Part shown: positions 53,057 to 64,000 of the stretch, piece after piece
Layout of the letters: the number at the start of each line of letters is the position of its first letter
Position numbering within the stretch: position 1 is the first letter of the stretch
The notes under the pieces: model-generated
What the model was told of the DNA's origin: nothing
The model's database searches: none
What the model saw: only the letters and a program-made list of their open reading frames with translations
Assembly: GCA_012845835.1 (NCBI GenBank)
Contig: JABAKD010000016.1
Coordinates: forward strand, 13,117,507 to 13,181,506
Length of the DNA: 64,000 nt
Reading direction: 5' to 3'
DNA from: Undaria pinnatifida
Taxonomy: Eukaryota > Sar > Phaeophyceae > Laminariales > Alariaceae
Translations under genes and position numbers: made by a program

Positions 53057-53308
53057 TCAAGTACCAGCACGCAAAATGAGATGGATGTTAACACTGCTGT
53101 GAATACCGCTTGTACTCGGCGCTCTGTACTGTTACCACGCGCAGCTAGCCTCGCAAGGCGTGCGTCATACCGCATCAACCACGCCGAGTATACCGTTGGT
53201 CGAAATTGGAGACTCCCGTGTGTGGCATCGGATTAGGATATCATGCATGACACGTTGCATCCCACGACACGTATGCACACTGCTGTGAAAGCATTCCATG
53301 CTTACACT

Positions 53309-54101
53309 GTTCACTTGCTCCAAGCGGGGTAGGTCTCAAGTCGCTGTATTAGTCTCCGAAGCACAGGGTAGAGGCAAGTCGAGAAGACTGAACTCGTGCG
53401 TGATAGCTCACAGCAGTCTACCATCAAGAACGCCAGTCAGGTACTACTGGGCGCCCAATAATAGTGCAATATCCCGACCGGCACGAAACTGTTCAGTGAC
53501 TGTCATACTGAAAAATCCCAAATCAACACCCTCCCGAATTATTCACAAGACACGAATGAATCAACAATGGACTTAATTCCATCACCTAAAATAACAAAAA
53601 ATGGCAAGAGGAAACTCATCTTTATGAGCGAAACCTCCTCCATACTCCTACATACAAAAATTGTAATCACAAAAAGTGAATACATCAGCCACGCCTTCAG
53701 GGTAAACACTAATGCGACAGAGAGAAGGCCATAGATCGCGAGGTCACCCGGAAAAAGTTCTCCCGTTGTCTCCTACTACCGTCATAGATACACAGATCTT
53801 CATAGTAAAGCGATGTAGCAAACATTCCTGTTCGCAAACACAGAATTTATCCGACCCGAAAATTAGCCTACGTCCTCCCTAATACAAAGAGTATCTGACC
53901 ATCCACAAACCACCCCTTCTTTCATTGCAAAACAAATGCGAAAAAAACTTGCTTGTGAAGTGAATAAAATCCTCAAAATATCTCATCCTTTGAACTCCTA
54001 AACAAGATTGCAACCACCCATTAAGTTCGGAAAAACAACTTCAGTAAGTAAATGACTAATCATGACTTTGCGTCCCCTCTCTGATGCTGAGAGCAGTATG
54101 T
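53309..54101 (+). mobile_element. Family X LTR element, copy B, 3'-truncated
   Basis: One LTR (53309-53528, TGTTCACTTGCTCCAAGCGG to AATCAACA) and about 570 bp of the same non-coding interior as copies A and C, ending near GAGCAGTATGTGACC. The second LTR is absent. The DIRS-like element begins shortly after. Confidence 0.8.
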
Positions 54102-54159
54102 GACCAAGGACACGGTAGGGGGGTCACTTTTGGGACCTTTTTTTGTAGTGACTCTGGGT

Positions 54160-54325
54160 CACTAGCACGAGTGACCCTCCTCTCCCTTTCCGGTCATTCG
54201 CTTTCGTGCTGTTTTATTTAACTGTAGGAGTCCGCCATGGGCTGGTTAGCAGCGCTGCGCCCAAAACAATGGCTCGAGGCTTTTCGTACGTGAGGTAGAG
54301 AGTCACTCGTGCGAGTGACTCAAAC
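54160..54325. repeat. Two inverted repeats at the edge of the DIRS-like element
   Basis: GGGTCACT..AGTGACCC lies around 54167-54188. The second is GAGTCACTCG-TG-CGAGTGACTC at 54300-54321. Both are built from GTCACT/AGTGAC. They may be part of the terminal structure of the downstream retroelement. Confidence 0.75.
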
Positions 54326-54356
54326 CCAGTAGTGAAGTATCTCCCCTACGGTAGCC

Positions 54357-55560
54357 TTGGTCATCCTGTACTGTACGGTCACAAGGATTCGTGTGGGGAG
54401 GGGGGGGGGGCAGGTATTGCGTTGGTTGGGGGAGTCGTTGACGGCACCCTATATGGAGCCGGGGCGCGTGCAAGCGTTCTTCGGGGACAAACATGAATTT
54501 CCTGGAATCGATTACTTGAGGCATATAGCGCGCGCAGGGGTGCCGGTCGACGTGCGAACGGGAGGAAACCTGACGAAAGAGCTCACATACGAAAACCATC
54601 AAACGCACAGAAGTTTCACGTCGCAGTGTGGGAAAAGCGGCTGTGGACATTGCGAGTGGCCGTGCGGTTGTTTTCCCAAAGGGACAGGCGGGGCAGGTAC
54701 AAGGATTGTGGGTGTCACCGGTCGGGGTAGTGGAAGAGCGTGAAAATATATGAATCATCCATGACGTGATTGTTGAGCACAGGTAACGGGACTGGGGGGG
54801 GGTCGGTAAATTCGACGACGGATTGGGATAAGATTTCGACATGTGCGCTGGCGGGGGTGATGCATGAATTAGTACAGAGGGTTCTGGGGCTGAGCGTCAA
54901 GCTCGGGGATCGAGCGCGAATTCTCATTATAAAAATGGATGGCAAGAACGCGTTCAGTCAGACTCCAGTGGACCCTGACGTGGCGGGGGTTTTCGGATAC
55001 GTGTTGGGTGAGTACCTTTTCATCGATTTTCGGTTGTAGTTTGGGTGGAGGGGCAGTCCCGGGTGGTGGGGGGTGATTTCGGCTGCGATGCAGCATGCGC
55101 AACGTAATACCACGAGAGTTTCCGCGTTGTTCTCGCCGGCCGGGAACCTCGCAGTAGAGCATGTGACGGTGGCGCAGAAACAGGGCGTTCCGTAGTTGGC
55201 TGACCGGCAGAGTATGTCGTGACACCGGCCGAAGGGGGTGGGCAGAAGGCCCGGCGTTTGTGGATTTTTTATGTATGATGCCGTTTCGGTAGAAGTTCAG
55301 TGGGATGCGGAGGGGGCGCCGTGTTTGGAGTTGTCAAGATCCTTAGCTTTCATCTATGATCAAGCTATGGGCGAGAGACCCGAGGGGTAGGAGTCATTGT
55401 TATCGTGCACAAAGGTGACGGGCTGGGCAACGCAACAGGAGGTTTTCTGGGTACGATATCGACACAGAGAGTATGACCATTGCCCTGCCGACACGAAAGT
55501 AGACGACTTGCGCGCGGGAGTAGCAGAGTGGCCGGCGGAGCGGCAGTCGGCAACGGCGCG
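54357..55560 (+). pseudogene. DIRS-like reverse transcriptase region
   Basis: GDRARILIIKMDGKNAFSQT carries the first RT aspartate. FGYVLGEYLFIDFRL is then followed by a stop, and FGWRGSPGWWGVISAAMQHA comes next. The expected catalytic FVDD/FMDD block appears as FFMYDAVSVEVQW near 55262, with one Asp lost. Later blocks LELSRSLAFIYDQAMGERPE and VTGWATQQEVFWVRY are scattered over frames. Confidence 0.82.
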
Positions 55561-56330
55561 GGAGGTGTAAGTGTTAGCGGGGAAGTTGCACCACGCTTCC
55601 TTTGTGATCCAGCCCGGACGGTACTTCGTCCGTAGGCTGCTGCGGCTTTCTGATCTGCATCTTAGTGGGGCGGAGCGGACCAGCGGGGGGGGAAGAGTGG
55701 GGCAGGTGCAGAAAGTGGGCGGAAGCGAGGTGGGTTTTACGTCTGTCGCGTGAATTCATGGCTGACGTGGGGCGGTGGAGATGGTTTTTGGGGAGGGGGA
55801 GAGGGTACGGGGGGGAGAGGATAACAGCACCGTCCTTTAGCTTCGTTAAGCAGCGGCCGAGTAGGACATGGTTTTCGGACGCATTCTTGGCAGCAAATAG
55901 GGGGGTTATGTATGGAGACGGGGGTGTACTGGAGATTCGACCTGCCAGAAGAGGTGGAGAAACGAACGGTAAATGGGGGGCGAGTCGTAGATTTTTTTGA
56001 TTTCCATCAACTTGCTCGAGGTAATGGCTATGGTGATGACGGCGTTCGTTGTGATAGATATAAGGGGAGACAGACCGCGTACCAGAGGACAAACAGTTCT
56101 GGTGAGGGCAGATAATGAAGCAGCGGTGACCTGGGTACGGAGGTGCCGCGAGGGGGGGGAAGAAGCGGGCGAGGATAGGGGCATTACTGAGGATGGTGGG
56201 GGCATGGGAAGCCAGGGGAAGGTGGTGTTTCCAGGCAAGGCATGAGCGGGGGTTCGATAATAGGTTGGCAGGCGGTTTGGCTAGGTGGAAACGGCGGCAG
56301 ATTCTCGAGAAAGTTAATGCAGAATGCCCT
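55560..56330 (+). pseudogene. DIRS-like RNase H region
   Basis: AGKLHHASFVIQPGRYFVRR, RTWFSDAFLAANRGVMYGDG, VLVRADNEAAVTWVRRCREG and GFDNRLAGGLARWKRRQILE appear in successive frames. These represent the RNase H segment that follows RT in this class of elements. Confidence 0.75.
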
Positions 56331-57800
56331 GAAATCGCTTGGTTGGTGCAGGGGAGAGCAGCTGATGTGTTCGGAGATATTGCGAGAGGGTACGCATTTG
56401 GAAGAGCTGCAGCTTCGACTCGAAGGACTTACGAGGCGAATTGGAGGATGTGGGTGGGCTGGCGGTTTTTATCGGGAAGGGGTGCTGGCTGCCGAAAGAC
56501 ATGGGGGAGATGGAGCTGGTGGGGGAATTGGTCGAGTTCATGGGATACTGTTGAGCAGGGAAAGGGAACAAGGAGTCGACTATAGTAGGCAAGTTGGTGG
56601 CGATCAATTTCTATTATGAACAGTTCTTGAGGCTGTCAGTGCCCATGACTAACCCATTGATCAGATCTTTCAGTAGGCAAGGTATCAAGAGGGCGCACGT
56701 AGAGATGAGTAGACAGCAAAGAGTGTGAAGGCCGTTGACGTGGAGAATGCTGACGGGGATGCACGAGAGCGTTCGGGCATGGGGGGAAGGCGGGAGGGTG
56801 TTATGGATAGGTCTGGTGCTGACGATTTTTTTCATGTTGCGAGCGTCGGAGAGCCATCCCACGGTAGGGGTTGCAGTTGTTGCATTAACTAATAGTATAG
56901 ATCCATCCTACGGTAGGGGTGCAGCATCAGTCCCTGAGTATTCACATGAGGAACTCAATATCTCACTCGAAAAATGACTTGGAAGGTATTCGGTCCCACA
57001 ACCCGACCACTAAGCTTCTATGACTTAGTCCTAACAAAAATATGTACTCGTGAAATCACTTGATCAGTGTGACTAACCGATAGGTCCTCACTTGAAGAGT
57101 TCAATCCGACAGGTACATTGTTAGTTAATCCAACAGTTGCAACCCCTACCGTGGGATTACTCTGGGAAGGTTTGCCGAGGAGAACGGGGTGTTCCATAAA
57201 GTATACTGTTTGAGGAGGGGGGATGTGGCGTTTTTCAGGCATAACGAGCAGTTGGTAGAAAGCAGAACACACGAGGAAAACAAAGTGGAGGTGAGGTTCA
57301 GGGGGTCGAAGGGGGACCACGGGAGAAAGAGGGCGGTGCTGGTGAGAACAAGGACAGGACGTGGGTGGAGAGAAGAAGGAGGGGCGGTGGATCCATTAGT
57401 GGAGCTTTTTAGGCTGCACAGTAACAGGGATTGGACGGAGGAAGCTCCCTTGATGTCATTTAGGGGAAAAGGATGGTTGGGAGGTTTGGTCTGGGGACGG
57501 GCAACCCAGTGCTTGAGGGATGGCATGGCAAGCATAGGGGAGAGGTGGAGAGAGGAGGGGAGGCGGGCGGGGACGAGATTGATTCCAGAAGAACTCGCGT
57601 TGCATTCGGGGACAATAGGCGGAGCGACAAGACTGGCCGCAAGAGGGGTACCGGAGGCCGTAATAAAGAAAGGAGAAGGTCGTCATACTCGTTTATGGCG
57701 TACGTTAGGGCGAACACGGAGGACCTGGTCTGGGTGTCAGAGGTGTTGGAGCACGGGGCAGGGGAGTTTGAGACACAACCGGGACAAGGGAATAGATAGG
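56330..57800 (+). pseudogene. Tyrosine recombinase, split by a MITE
   Basis: FGRAAASTRRTYEANWRMWV is the core-binding part, and ILWIGL-like then MLRASE carries the first conserved Arg. The frame breaks at the MITE (56858-57155). It resumes KVYCLRRGDVAFFRHNEQLV, then ELALHSGTIGGATRLAARGV, in which HxxR has become HSGT. SFMAYVRANTEDLVWVSEVL contains the candidate nucleophilic Tyr in another frame. Loss of the second Arg and the frameshift imply inactivity. Confidence 0.82.
56858..57155. mobile_element. MITE of about 298 bp inside the tyrosine recombinase
   Basis: The terminal inverted repeats begin CCCACGGTAGGGGTTGCA and extend about 37 bp (..YTGTTGSATTAACTAAY). AT flanks both sides (56856-56857, 57156-57157). 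The flanking recombinase reading frame rejoins sensibly when the segment is removed. A partial repeat of the terminus (CCTACGGTAGGGGTGCAG) lies at 56908. Confidence 0.85.
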
Positions 57801-57917
57801 GCGGAATGGGATAAGTATCACTCTGCCCGATAATGTAACGACCGCTTGGGAAACCGCTATCGGAACCCAAACGGTCAGTACACAACCGGACGGAAAGGTA
57901 GGAGAATCGCGGTCTCG

Positions 57918-58185
57918 GGTGGGGAGGCGTCTCACTAGCGGAGCGCGACTGGTAGGTAGGTCGACCGCATCCGTTTGCGTTGATGGGGGAGGCGTAAGTA
58001 AGAGGGGAAAGGGAAGGAGCGGCTCCTCCTTCCCCTTCTCCCTCCGGCCATTTTTTATAGAGGTAGGGGAGGCGTACGCATCCGGGGGGGGGGCGGGTGC
58101 AGGACAGCTCTCCTCCCCCTCCCCCATCATTTCGGCTTCTTCAATTAATATAAAGCATCTTTCGTGAAAGTAAAAACCCAAAGAG
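57918..58185. repeat. Terminal-type repeat B1 downstream of the DIRS-like element
   Basis: GGCGTCTCACTAGCGGAGCG, GGTAGGTAGGTCGACCGC, GAGGCGTACGCATCCGGGGG and CATTTCGGCTTCTTCAAT recur in the same order and orientation at 58988-59251. Confidence 0.85.
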
Positions 58186-58489
58186 GAAGGTTATTGTAGG
58201 GGTAAACTGGTGTTTGGGGTCAATGGGTAGAAAGATAGAACAGTAAAAGAACGAAATTCGGTGGGGTTGCATGTAGGATAGCGGGATGTTTGGTACGGGG
58301 TATTGTAGAGAAAAATGAAAGTTTCGGATAATTATGAGGCAAAATAAGATCGAAAGGTCAGATACCAACAAGCAACTGTAGAGCTGTGTGAAGCGGGGAA
58401 TCGTCGGTGCAGCGAATAGCCAAGAAGAGTAGCTAACGGGCGAGGCCCTGCTCGTGCCGAAGAGGACCGGGACAGAGGGCAAGGAACGT

Positions 58490-58925
58490 CAGGGGGTCGT
58501 CAAGTTGTTTCTTTCCAGCCCACCCTCCCGCAAAATTCCACGGCGGATGGGCAAAGGGAGGGGAGGAGGACACAATGGTCGCTTAGTTATGGCATAATCT
58601 CGATCACACGGGTCGTTTCCAACGGAATCATTGCATATTTCGATCGTTTGGCTCTCGTAGCATAATCTTGATCGCACGGGGCGTTTGAAACGGAACCACC
58701 CGAATGCACGCGTAGGTGGTGGTCGGTTACTGATGGCATATCCCGATCCCACGGGTCGTTAGAAACTGAAATCATCACACTCAATAATCGTTTAGCAATC
58801 GTGTTGGGTTCCCGATATGAACGGGCTGTTAGAAACGGGACCATCCGAAAGCACAGGCACATAGTGGTCGGTCAGTGGTGGCATAATCTCGATCGCACGG
58901 GCCGTTAGAAACGGATCTCCTTGAC
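58490..58925. repeat. Degenerate tandem repeat around CGGGTCGTTAGAAACGG
   Basis: About five units of 70-90 bp carry GATCGCACGGGCCGTTAGAAACGGA-like cores, GGAACCACCCGAATGCAC and GGTGGTCGGTTACTGATGGC. Located between B1 and B2. Confidence 0.75.
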
Positions 58926-58987
58926 CGTTTTAGAATTTTCGGAGTCCCGAATGAACGGGCCCCGGTTTGAACACGAAAACCTAAGAA

Positions 58988-59251
58988 GGGGGGGGCGTCT
59001 CACTAGCGGAGCGCGACCGGTAGGTAGGTCGACCGCGTTTCGTTTGTGTTGGTGGGCGAGGCGTAAGCAATGGGGGAAGGGAGGAAGCGGCCCCTGCTTC
59101 CCCTCCTCCCTTCTGCTCTCATATACCTGGTGTAGAAGTAAGGGAGGCGTACGCATCCGGGGGGGGCGGGGGCAGAACAGCCCTCCCCCCCCTCCCACCA
59201 TTTCGGTTTCTTCAATAAATATAAAGCACATTTCGTGGAAGTAAAAACCAA
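58988..59251. repeat. Terminal-type repeat B2
   Basis: Direct-repeat partner of 57918-58185, ending CATTTCGTGGAAGTAAAAAC. The two may be parts of the split direct repeats typical of Ngaro-like elements. A matching A1 repeat at the left edge was not found. Confidence 0.8.
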
Positions 59252-59385
59252 ACAAGCTGGAGGTGTTCGCTCTTAACCAAGTTATCACAAACAAATTAAA
59301 ATGTTGTCAATTTGTTGCGCCAGGCATGCCTACCTTTATCTGTTATTTGATTTTGCCGGAAAGGTTTCACGGTTACTGTTGCCTC

Positions 59386-59525
<140 letters not shown>

Positions 59526-59529
59526 TCTG

Positions 59530-60378
59530 TTGTGTCTACCGCGATATAATCGTTTTTGTGCGGTGTATTTGCTGAACCGCTCTCCTTCCGATCAATTTCT
59601 TTGTTTACATTTCCCATTATATTCGTGTTCCGTTGTGTGTGTCCGCGGAGGGGTTAAAGGCGATTATTGCGGTGTGGACATCGCTATCCTCATACACAGC
59701 AGGCAGGGACCACAGAGTTTGTCTCTCTCTAGGATGAGGCAACGGCACGGACACTAGAGCCGCATGATGATGTTGTGCTTGTTTTGTTAAATTGGACTAG
59801 ATGTCATGCACGCACGCATTGTTTGCGTTTCTTCGTATATGTAGAAAGGCTTGTAAGCTCCGTTGTATATCAACTGTCGTTTGCAGTCATCTCTCATGCA
59901 AATTATTCAGCTGCTAGGCCGCTGTTTTCTGTTGTTGCTCTCTGGCCGCTTGTCTCTACTGCTGGTTGTTCTGTTTCGCATGTTCTTCTCAATTAAGGAG
60001 AATGTCATAATTATTATGATCATGATTATGATTCTGGTTGCGTTCCTTCGTTCGTAGAAAGGCTCGAATACTGCGCTGCATTCGTCAGCTAGCTGTCGTT
60101 CAACTCATTCCTTGTGGTACCTCCCTCTGCTGTTCTGCTGTTGCTCTATGTCGTTGCCGTTTTTCCTTCTGTCGTTGCTTGCTCACGCGGTGTTTCGACC
60201 TTTCGTCTTCGTCGTGCCCTGTACGCGTCTTGTCGCAAACTGCATGGTCAGGTATGCCACAACGGAGACCGCTGCTGGCAGACCTGATGTTCCCCGCGTG
60301 TTGCCGGAAACGACCATGTTAGGGAGGTGCTTCACCCGAGGGAGGTTCCCGTGTCGTCAGCCCACCACACCGACGTCG
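59530..60378. other. No gene supported
   Basis: T-rich DNA with short hydrophobic frames only. Confidence 0.5.
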
Positions 60379-61929
60379 TGTTGATTTGGGGGTTTTATTA
60401 TGACAGTTACGTATCAGCTTCGTGCCATTTCCGGCTATTATGGCTTCCCTAGTAATTGGTTGGCGTTCTTGATGGTAGACTGCTGTGAGATATCACGGAC
60501 GAGCTCACTCTTCTCGACTTGCCTCTACCCTGCGGTTGGGAGACGTAATACAATGACTTAAAACCTACCCCGCTTGGAGCTAACGAACACTCTAGAGAAA
60601 GAGTGAACAGATTCGGTCTAGCCTCATGGCGAGTCTACGGGTCAGCAGCATATTGGAACAGGGCCATGCTCTCGAAGAAGCTTGGTGGGGAAGGAAGGGC
60701 GGCGCTTTTGGAGCCACCCTTTTTAGACACCAGCCGTGACGAGCAGCAAGGCGCAAGGAGGAGTCCGGTGGGGAGAAGGAGAGAGCCACCGCTGGTATGG
60801 CAGGGAGAGATGCTGTATCATCATCGTCGGGATCCTTCGATCATCATATATGGTGGAAGAGAGAGCAGGGGAGGGCAGCTTGGGTTGTTCGTGTCGACAG
60901 TGGCGGCATTTTATTGTTTATTTTATTCGATTATTTGGAGCTATAGCAAAATAAAGCCATAAACGGAGCATTTTCGATTTTGTGATGGTTTGCAAGTGAC
61001 CAATATTTTGGGTAATCAAACTTGTTGGCAACGACTGGTTACACTGAGTTTTAGGTTCGTTGGTATCTCTTCTTTGTGGTTGCCTACGTGTTTTGACGGG
61101 ATGAAATGGGGTATCCTTGTGACCGTACGGTGCAGGACACACTCATAATAGGAGAGGAGAGGCAAAGTCATGATTAGACATTGAATTGCCGATGTTGGTT
61201 TTTCGAGGTTGATGGGTGGCTGAAATCTCTTGTTTGGGGATTCGAAGGATAAGATATTATTTGGAGGATTATGTTTAAAATAATCACACGCAAGTTATAT
61301 TGCATTTGTTTTGCGATGAAAAACGGGGTGGCTTGTGGATGGTTAGATAGGGGTGGGTGTAGGCTAATTTTCGCGTCGGGTAAATTCTGTGTTTGCAGAC
61401 AAGAATTTATGCTATATTGTTTTACCGATATGATCTGTGCATCTATGGCGGTAGCAGGGGACAACGGGAGACCTTTGGCCGCGTGACCTTGCGATCTCTG
61501 GCATTTTATCTGTTGCATTAGTTTTTGCCCTGATGGCGCGGCTGTTGCAATCTCTTCTTGCCATTACAACTACCTGTTGTAAGTGGGAGCATAGAAGAGG
61601 TTTTCGATCTCATGAAGATGAATTTCCTCTTGCCATTTATGTTGTTTTTAGGTGATGAAATTGAGTTTATTGTTGTTTCGTCACTGTGTTGTGAAGAATC
61701 CGGGAGGGCGCTGATTTGGGATTTTCAATATGACAGTTACTTACCTGTTTCGTGCCGTTTCGGGCTATTGGCATATTATGAGTTCCCTAGTAATTGGCTG
61801 GCGTTCCTGATGGTAGACTGCTGTGAGCTATCACGGACGAGCTCACTCTTCTCGACTTACCTCTTTACCCTGTGGTTGGGAGACATAATGCAATGGCTGG
61901 AAATCTACCCCGCTTGGAGCTAACGAACA
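60379..61929 (-). mobile_element. Family X LTR element, copy C, complete, 1551 bp
   Basis: On the minus strand the 5' LTR is 61929-61709 and the 3' LTR 60589-60379, starting TGTTCGTTAGCTCCAAGCGG and ending CCAAATCARCR. The interior (about 1.1 kb) matches copy A except for the 1.47 kb missing between CGACACGAACA and AAGCTGCCCTCCC. Flanks CGTCG (60374-60378) and CGACG (61930-61934) could be a 5-bp target duplication with one mismatch. No coding region. Confidence 0.82.
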
Positions 61930-61969
61930 CGACGAAGGCACCATTGATTGTTGAAGACCACTTCTTTTC

Positions 61970-62310
61970 ATTTCGATGGCCTTGTTGGCTGTTTTCTTGG
62001 GGTTTATTTTCTATCGCTGCGTTGGCTGTTTTTTTGTTTTGTTTTGTTTTGAATTCGATAGCCGCGTTGGATGTTTTGTTTGGTTTTGTTTTGCTTCTTT
62101 TGTTACGATAGCCGCGTTGGCTGGTTCGTTACGTTTTGTTATGTTTTTGATTTCGGTAGCCACGTTGTATGTTTTGTTTGTTTTTGTTTTGCTTCTTTTG
62201 TTGCGATAGCCGCGTTGGCTGGTTTGTTATGTTTTGTTATGTTTTTTATTTCGATAGCCGAGGAGGCTGTTTTGTTTTGTTTTGTTTTGTTTTGTCTTGT
62301 TTTTGCCTTG
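61970..62310. repeat. GATAGCCGCGTTGGCTG minisatellite, period about 45-50 bp
   Basis: Seven degenerate units (61973, 62013, 62056, 62108, 62152, 62205, 62252) are joined by GTTTTGTTTTG-like spacers and followed by (GTTTT)n. Phe/Leu/Val-rich frames here are repeat products. Confidence 0.85.
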
Positions 62311-62319
62311 TTCGCTCCA

Positions 62320-63235
62320 CTTCTTAATTTGGAGGCGCAGCTATTGCAATATTTTCTGCGATTTAATGGTTTTGTTTGAGGGCAACGAATTTTTTTATCT
62401 TGGGTTTCGCTGATGTGGGCTTCCCCTGTGCATCTGCGTTGATTCTATTTCACAGCTCATGGGAGGTTTGCCCCATTTCTAGGTTCGGCACTGTTTCGTA
62501 AAGAGTAGGAGAAGTTGTGTTGGCATAATCTCTTGAGCAGTGACGGGGTCGTGTTTACTATTAGCTTATGGCTTGAACTTGATGGGACTAGTGAGTGGCC
62601 GTTTGGAGAGGGCCACATGCTTGCCGTTGTAGCTCCTCGGCCTTCGGCCATAAATATTGTTTGAAGTTTCTTGTGTCAAAGGCTTCTTTCGTGTGCTTTA
62701 ATACCCGGCATCGGAGTTCCGCTTTGGCCACACGTTTAGGATTTCTTTGCCGGTTGCACTTTCGCGGTTTGGATTTATTGAGCTACCGACGTTGCATCTA
62801 GGTAGAGGATTGCATTGTATGTGGGCAGCCTCTAAAAGGAGTAGACGGGTCAGTCCCGTGGAGTTTGTTGGATTAAATCGGTTATGCGAAGAATAATGTG
62901 CTCCCAGCAGCCCAGCCTCAGGCCGCGAGCTTCACTGCAACACACAGTGTGAAGAAGATTGTATATAGATGTATTTATTAGCTGGTCCCGGATGCTGATA
63001 AGAGGGAAGGAGATGAAGTGAGGCGAGTGGGCGAATCCATCTCGCTCCACACGAGGAAATATTCTCAAGCCCCTAAATTCCCAAATACTACAGGTACTAC
63101 ATCCTCATATACACGTTATTTACTACACTTTAACACTAGGTTGCGTACTGCATCTAACATCAAACCTTGTAGAATAGTAAACTTTACCAGGTACAGATGA
63201 TATAAAGGGATGTCTTATTGCTTCAATCGTCAGGT
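62320..63235. other. No gene supported
   Basis: Short frames only. Nothing recognised. Confidence 0.5.
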
Positions 63236-63239
63236 TTGT

Positions 63240-64000
63240 CCCCTTTGAGGATTTATAGTTTCCGCGCACATATTGAAATGTCCCCCCCCCCGCCCCCCCC
63301 CCCCTCCCCTCCCCCTCCCCTGACCCCTCTTGTTCATAAAAAACCCCACCCCTTTCCCCCCCCCCCCCTCCGTCCCCCGATCCCCCCCCCCCTCCCCTTC
63401 CGCCTAGTTTGTCCAAACGCCCCACTCACAATCGAAACCGGCCAGAGTAAAAAAAAAACCTCCAACGCCCCCTCTTTTCCAACCACCCGCACGATCGCCT
63501 AGACCAAATACCACGCGTATAACAAGCCCCTACATATCTTTGATCTGACGGCCGAAGTGTATTTGAATATTATTTGTGACCTAAACGTCTTAAAAATCCC
63601 CCCCCACCCCCCCTTCTCGCTCTCCCTTTGCTCAAACGCCCCACCTAATATCGAAATCCGCCACATTAGTAAACACTTCACGCACTGGATATCACCTCAT
63701 TATCTTTCGAGAGCCATCCATGCCGCTGCTTCCCCCCCCCCCCGCCCCGAACGCCCCCTTCTTCCCCACCACCCGCACCATCGCCTAGACCTAGCACCAC
63801 ACGTACAACAAACCCCTCACCTAAAACCCTTCCTCCCCCCCCCCCGCCCCCCCCCGCCCCCCCCCCGCCCCCCGCCCCGCCCCCTCCCCCCCCCCCCGCC
63901 CCCTCCCCCCCCCCCGCCCCCTCCCCCACCCCCCACCTTCCCAAACCCTCCTCAACCCATCCCAACCCCACCCCCTCGAACACTCCGCCCTCTCTCTACT
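63240..64000. repeat. Extremely C-rich region with MSFD-type repeat traces (copy 9)
   Basis: GTCCCCTTTGAGGATTTATAG and TTTCCGCGCACA at 63237-63272 match the upstream part of MSFD-type copies 2 and 7. TATCTTTGATCTGACGGCCG at 63535 (IFDLTAEVYLNI) is a decayed copy of its coding segment. GATATCACCTCATTATCTTTCGAGAGCCATCCATGC-type sequence at 63688 matches the 40.06/41.1-kb inverted repeat. The rest is long C-runs broken by single G or T, a potential G-quadruplex region on the minus strand. Confidence 0.75.

Larger units (their letters stand above)
54350..57835 (+). mobile_element. Tyrosine-recombinase retroelement (DIRS/Ngaro-like), degenerate
   Basis: In order on the plus strand it encodes an N-terminal segment (WLGESLTAPYMEPGRVQAFF, GIDYLRHIARAGVPVDVRTG), a reverse transcriptase, an RNase H-like region and a phage-integrase-type tyrosine recombinase. 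No DDE integrase is present. This order and enzyme set define YR retrotransposons. Frames shift repeatedly and stops are frequent. A MITE interrupts the recombinase at 56858. Confidence 0.85.

Overview
The window is repeat-dense eukaryotic nuclear DNA. It has intron-like splice signals, a 500-N scaffold gap, many nested retrotransposons and DNA transposons, long homopolymers and microsatellites, and only one convincing host gene. The Ty3/gypsy, DIRS-like, PIF/Harbinger and LINE remnants, together with the spliced GC-rich transporter gene, suggest a stramenopile, most likely a brown alga of the Ectocarpus type. That is an inference from the style of the elements and was not verified by any search.

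Layout. 1-1000: an open reading frame on the minus strand runs off the left edge. 1.1-4.2 kb: palindromic tandem arrays, dispersed repeats, a tRNA-like SINE and a LINE scrap. 4.2-6.5 kb: unassigned, possibly degenerate LTR material. 6.6-13.4 kb: a decayed minus-strand Ty3/gypsy pol (RT, RNase H, linker, integrase, chromodomain). It is split by a 3.1-kb non-coding LTR element (8469-11591) and cut at its 5' side by a LINE 3' end. 14-18.6 kb: a SINE, repeats and the N gap. 18.65-28.6 kb: a LINE derivative containing a 7.6-kb PIF/Harbinger transposon (19231-26828) with 19-bp terminal inverted repeats and a TAA target duplication. The uninterrupted paralogue of the insertion site is also present, near 31490. 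29-38.8 kb: further copies of the same LINE, a gag-protease fragment and a TA-flanked inverted-repeat transposon. 39.4-43.9 kb: copies of a repeat carrying a conserved short reading frame, a second LINE type, and a striking degenerate CCCATGGG array.

44.04-45.89 kb holds the clear host gene, a triose-phosphate/nucleotide-sugar transporter-like membrane protein with a long hydrophilic N-terminal extension. 46-50.5 kb is gene-poor with tandem repeats. 50.6-53.1 kb is a pair of about 490-bp LTR-like direct repeats enclosing a minus-strand ORF of unknown function. 53.3-54.1 kb and 60.4-61.9 kb hold two more copies of the non-coding LTR family. 54.35-57.8 kb is a degenerate tyrosine-recombinase (DIRS/Ngaro-like) retroelement interrupted by a MITE. 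The right end is extremely C-rich.

The genes do not form a pathway; the window mainly records successive insertions of mobile elements into one another. The items most worth following up are the nine-copy repeat family with the conserved MSFDKIFDLTAG-type reading frame, the Harbinger element with its inverted repeat arrays around candidate antisense exons, the (CAA)n-tailed chimeric LINE derivative, and the unidentified ORF inside the 50.6-53.1 kb element.
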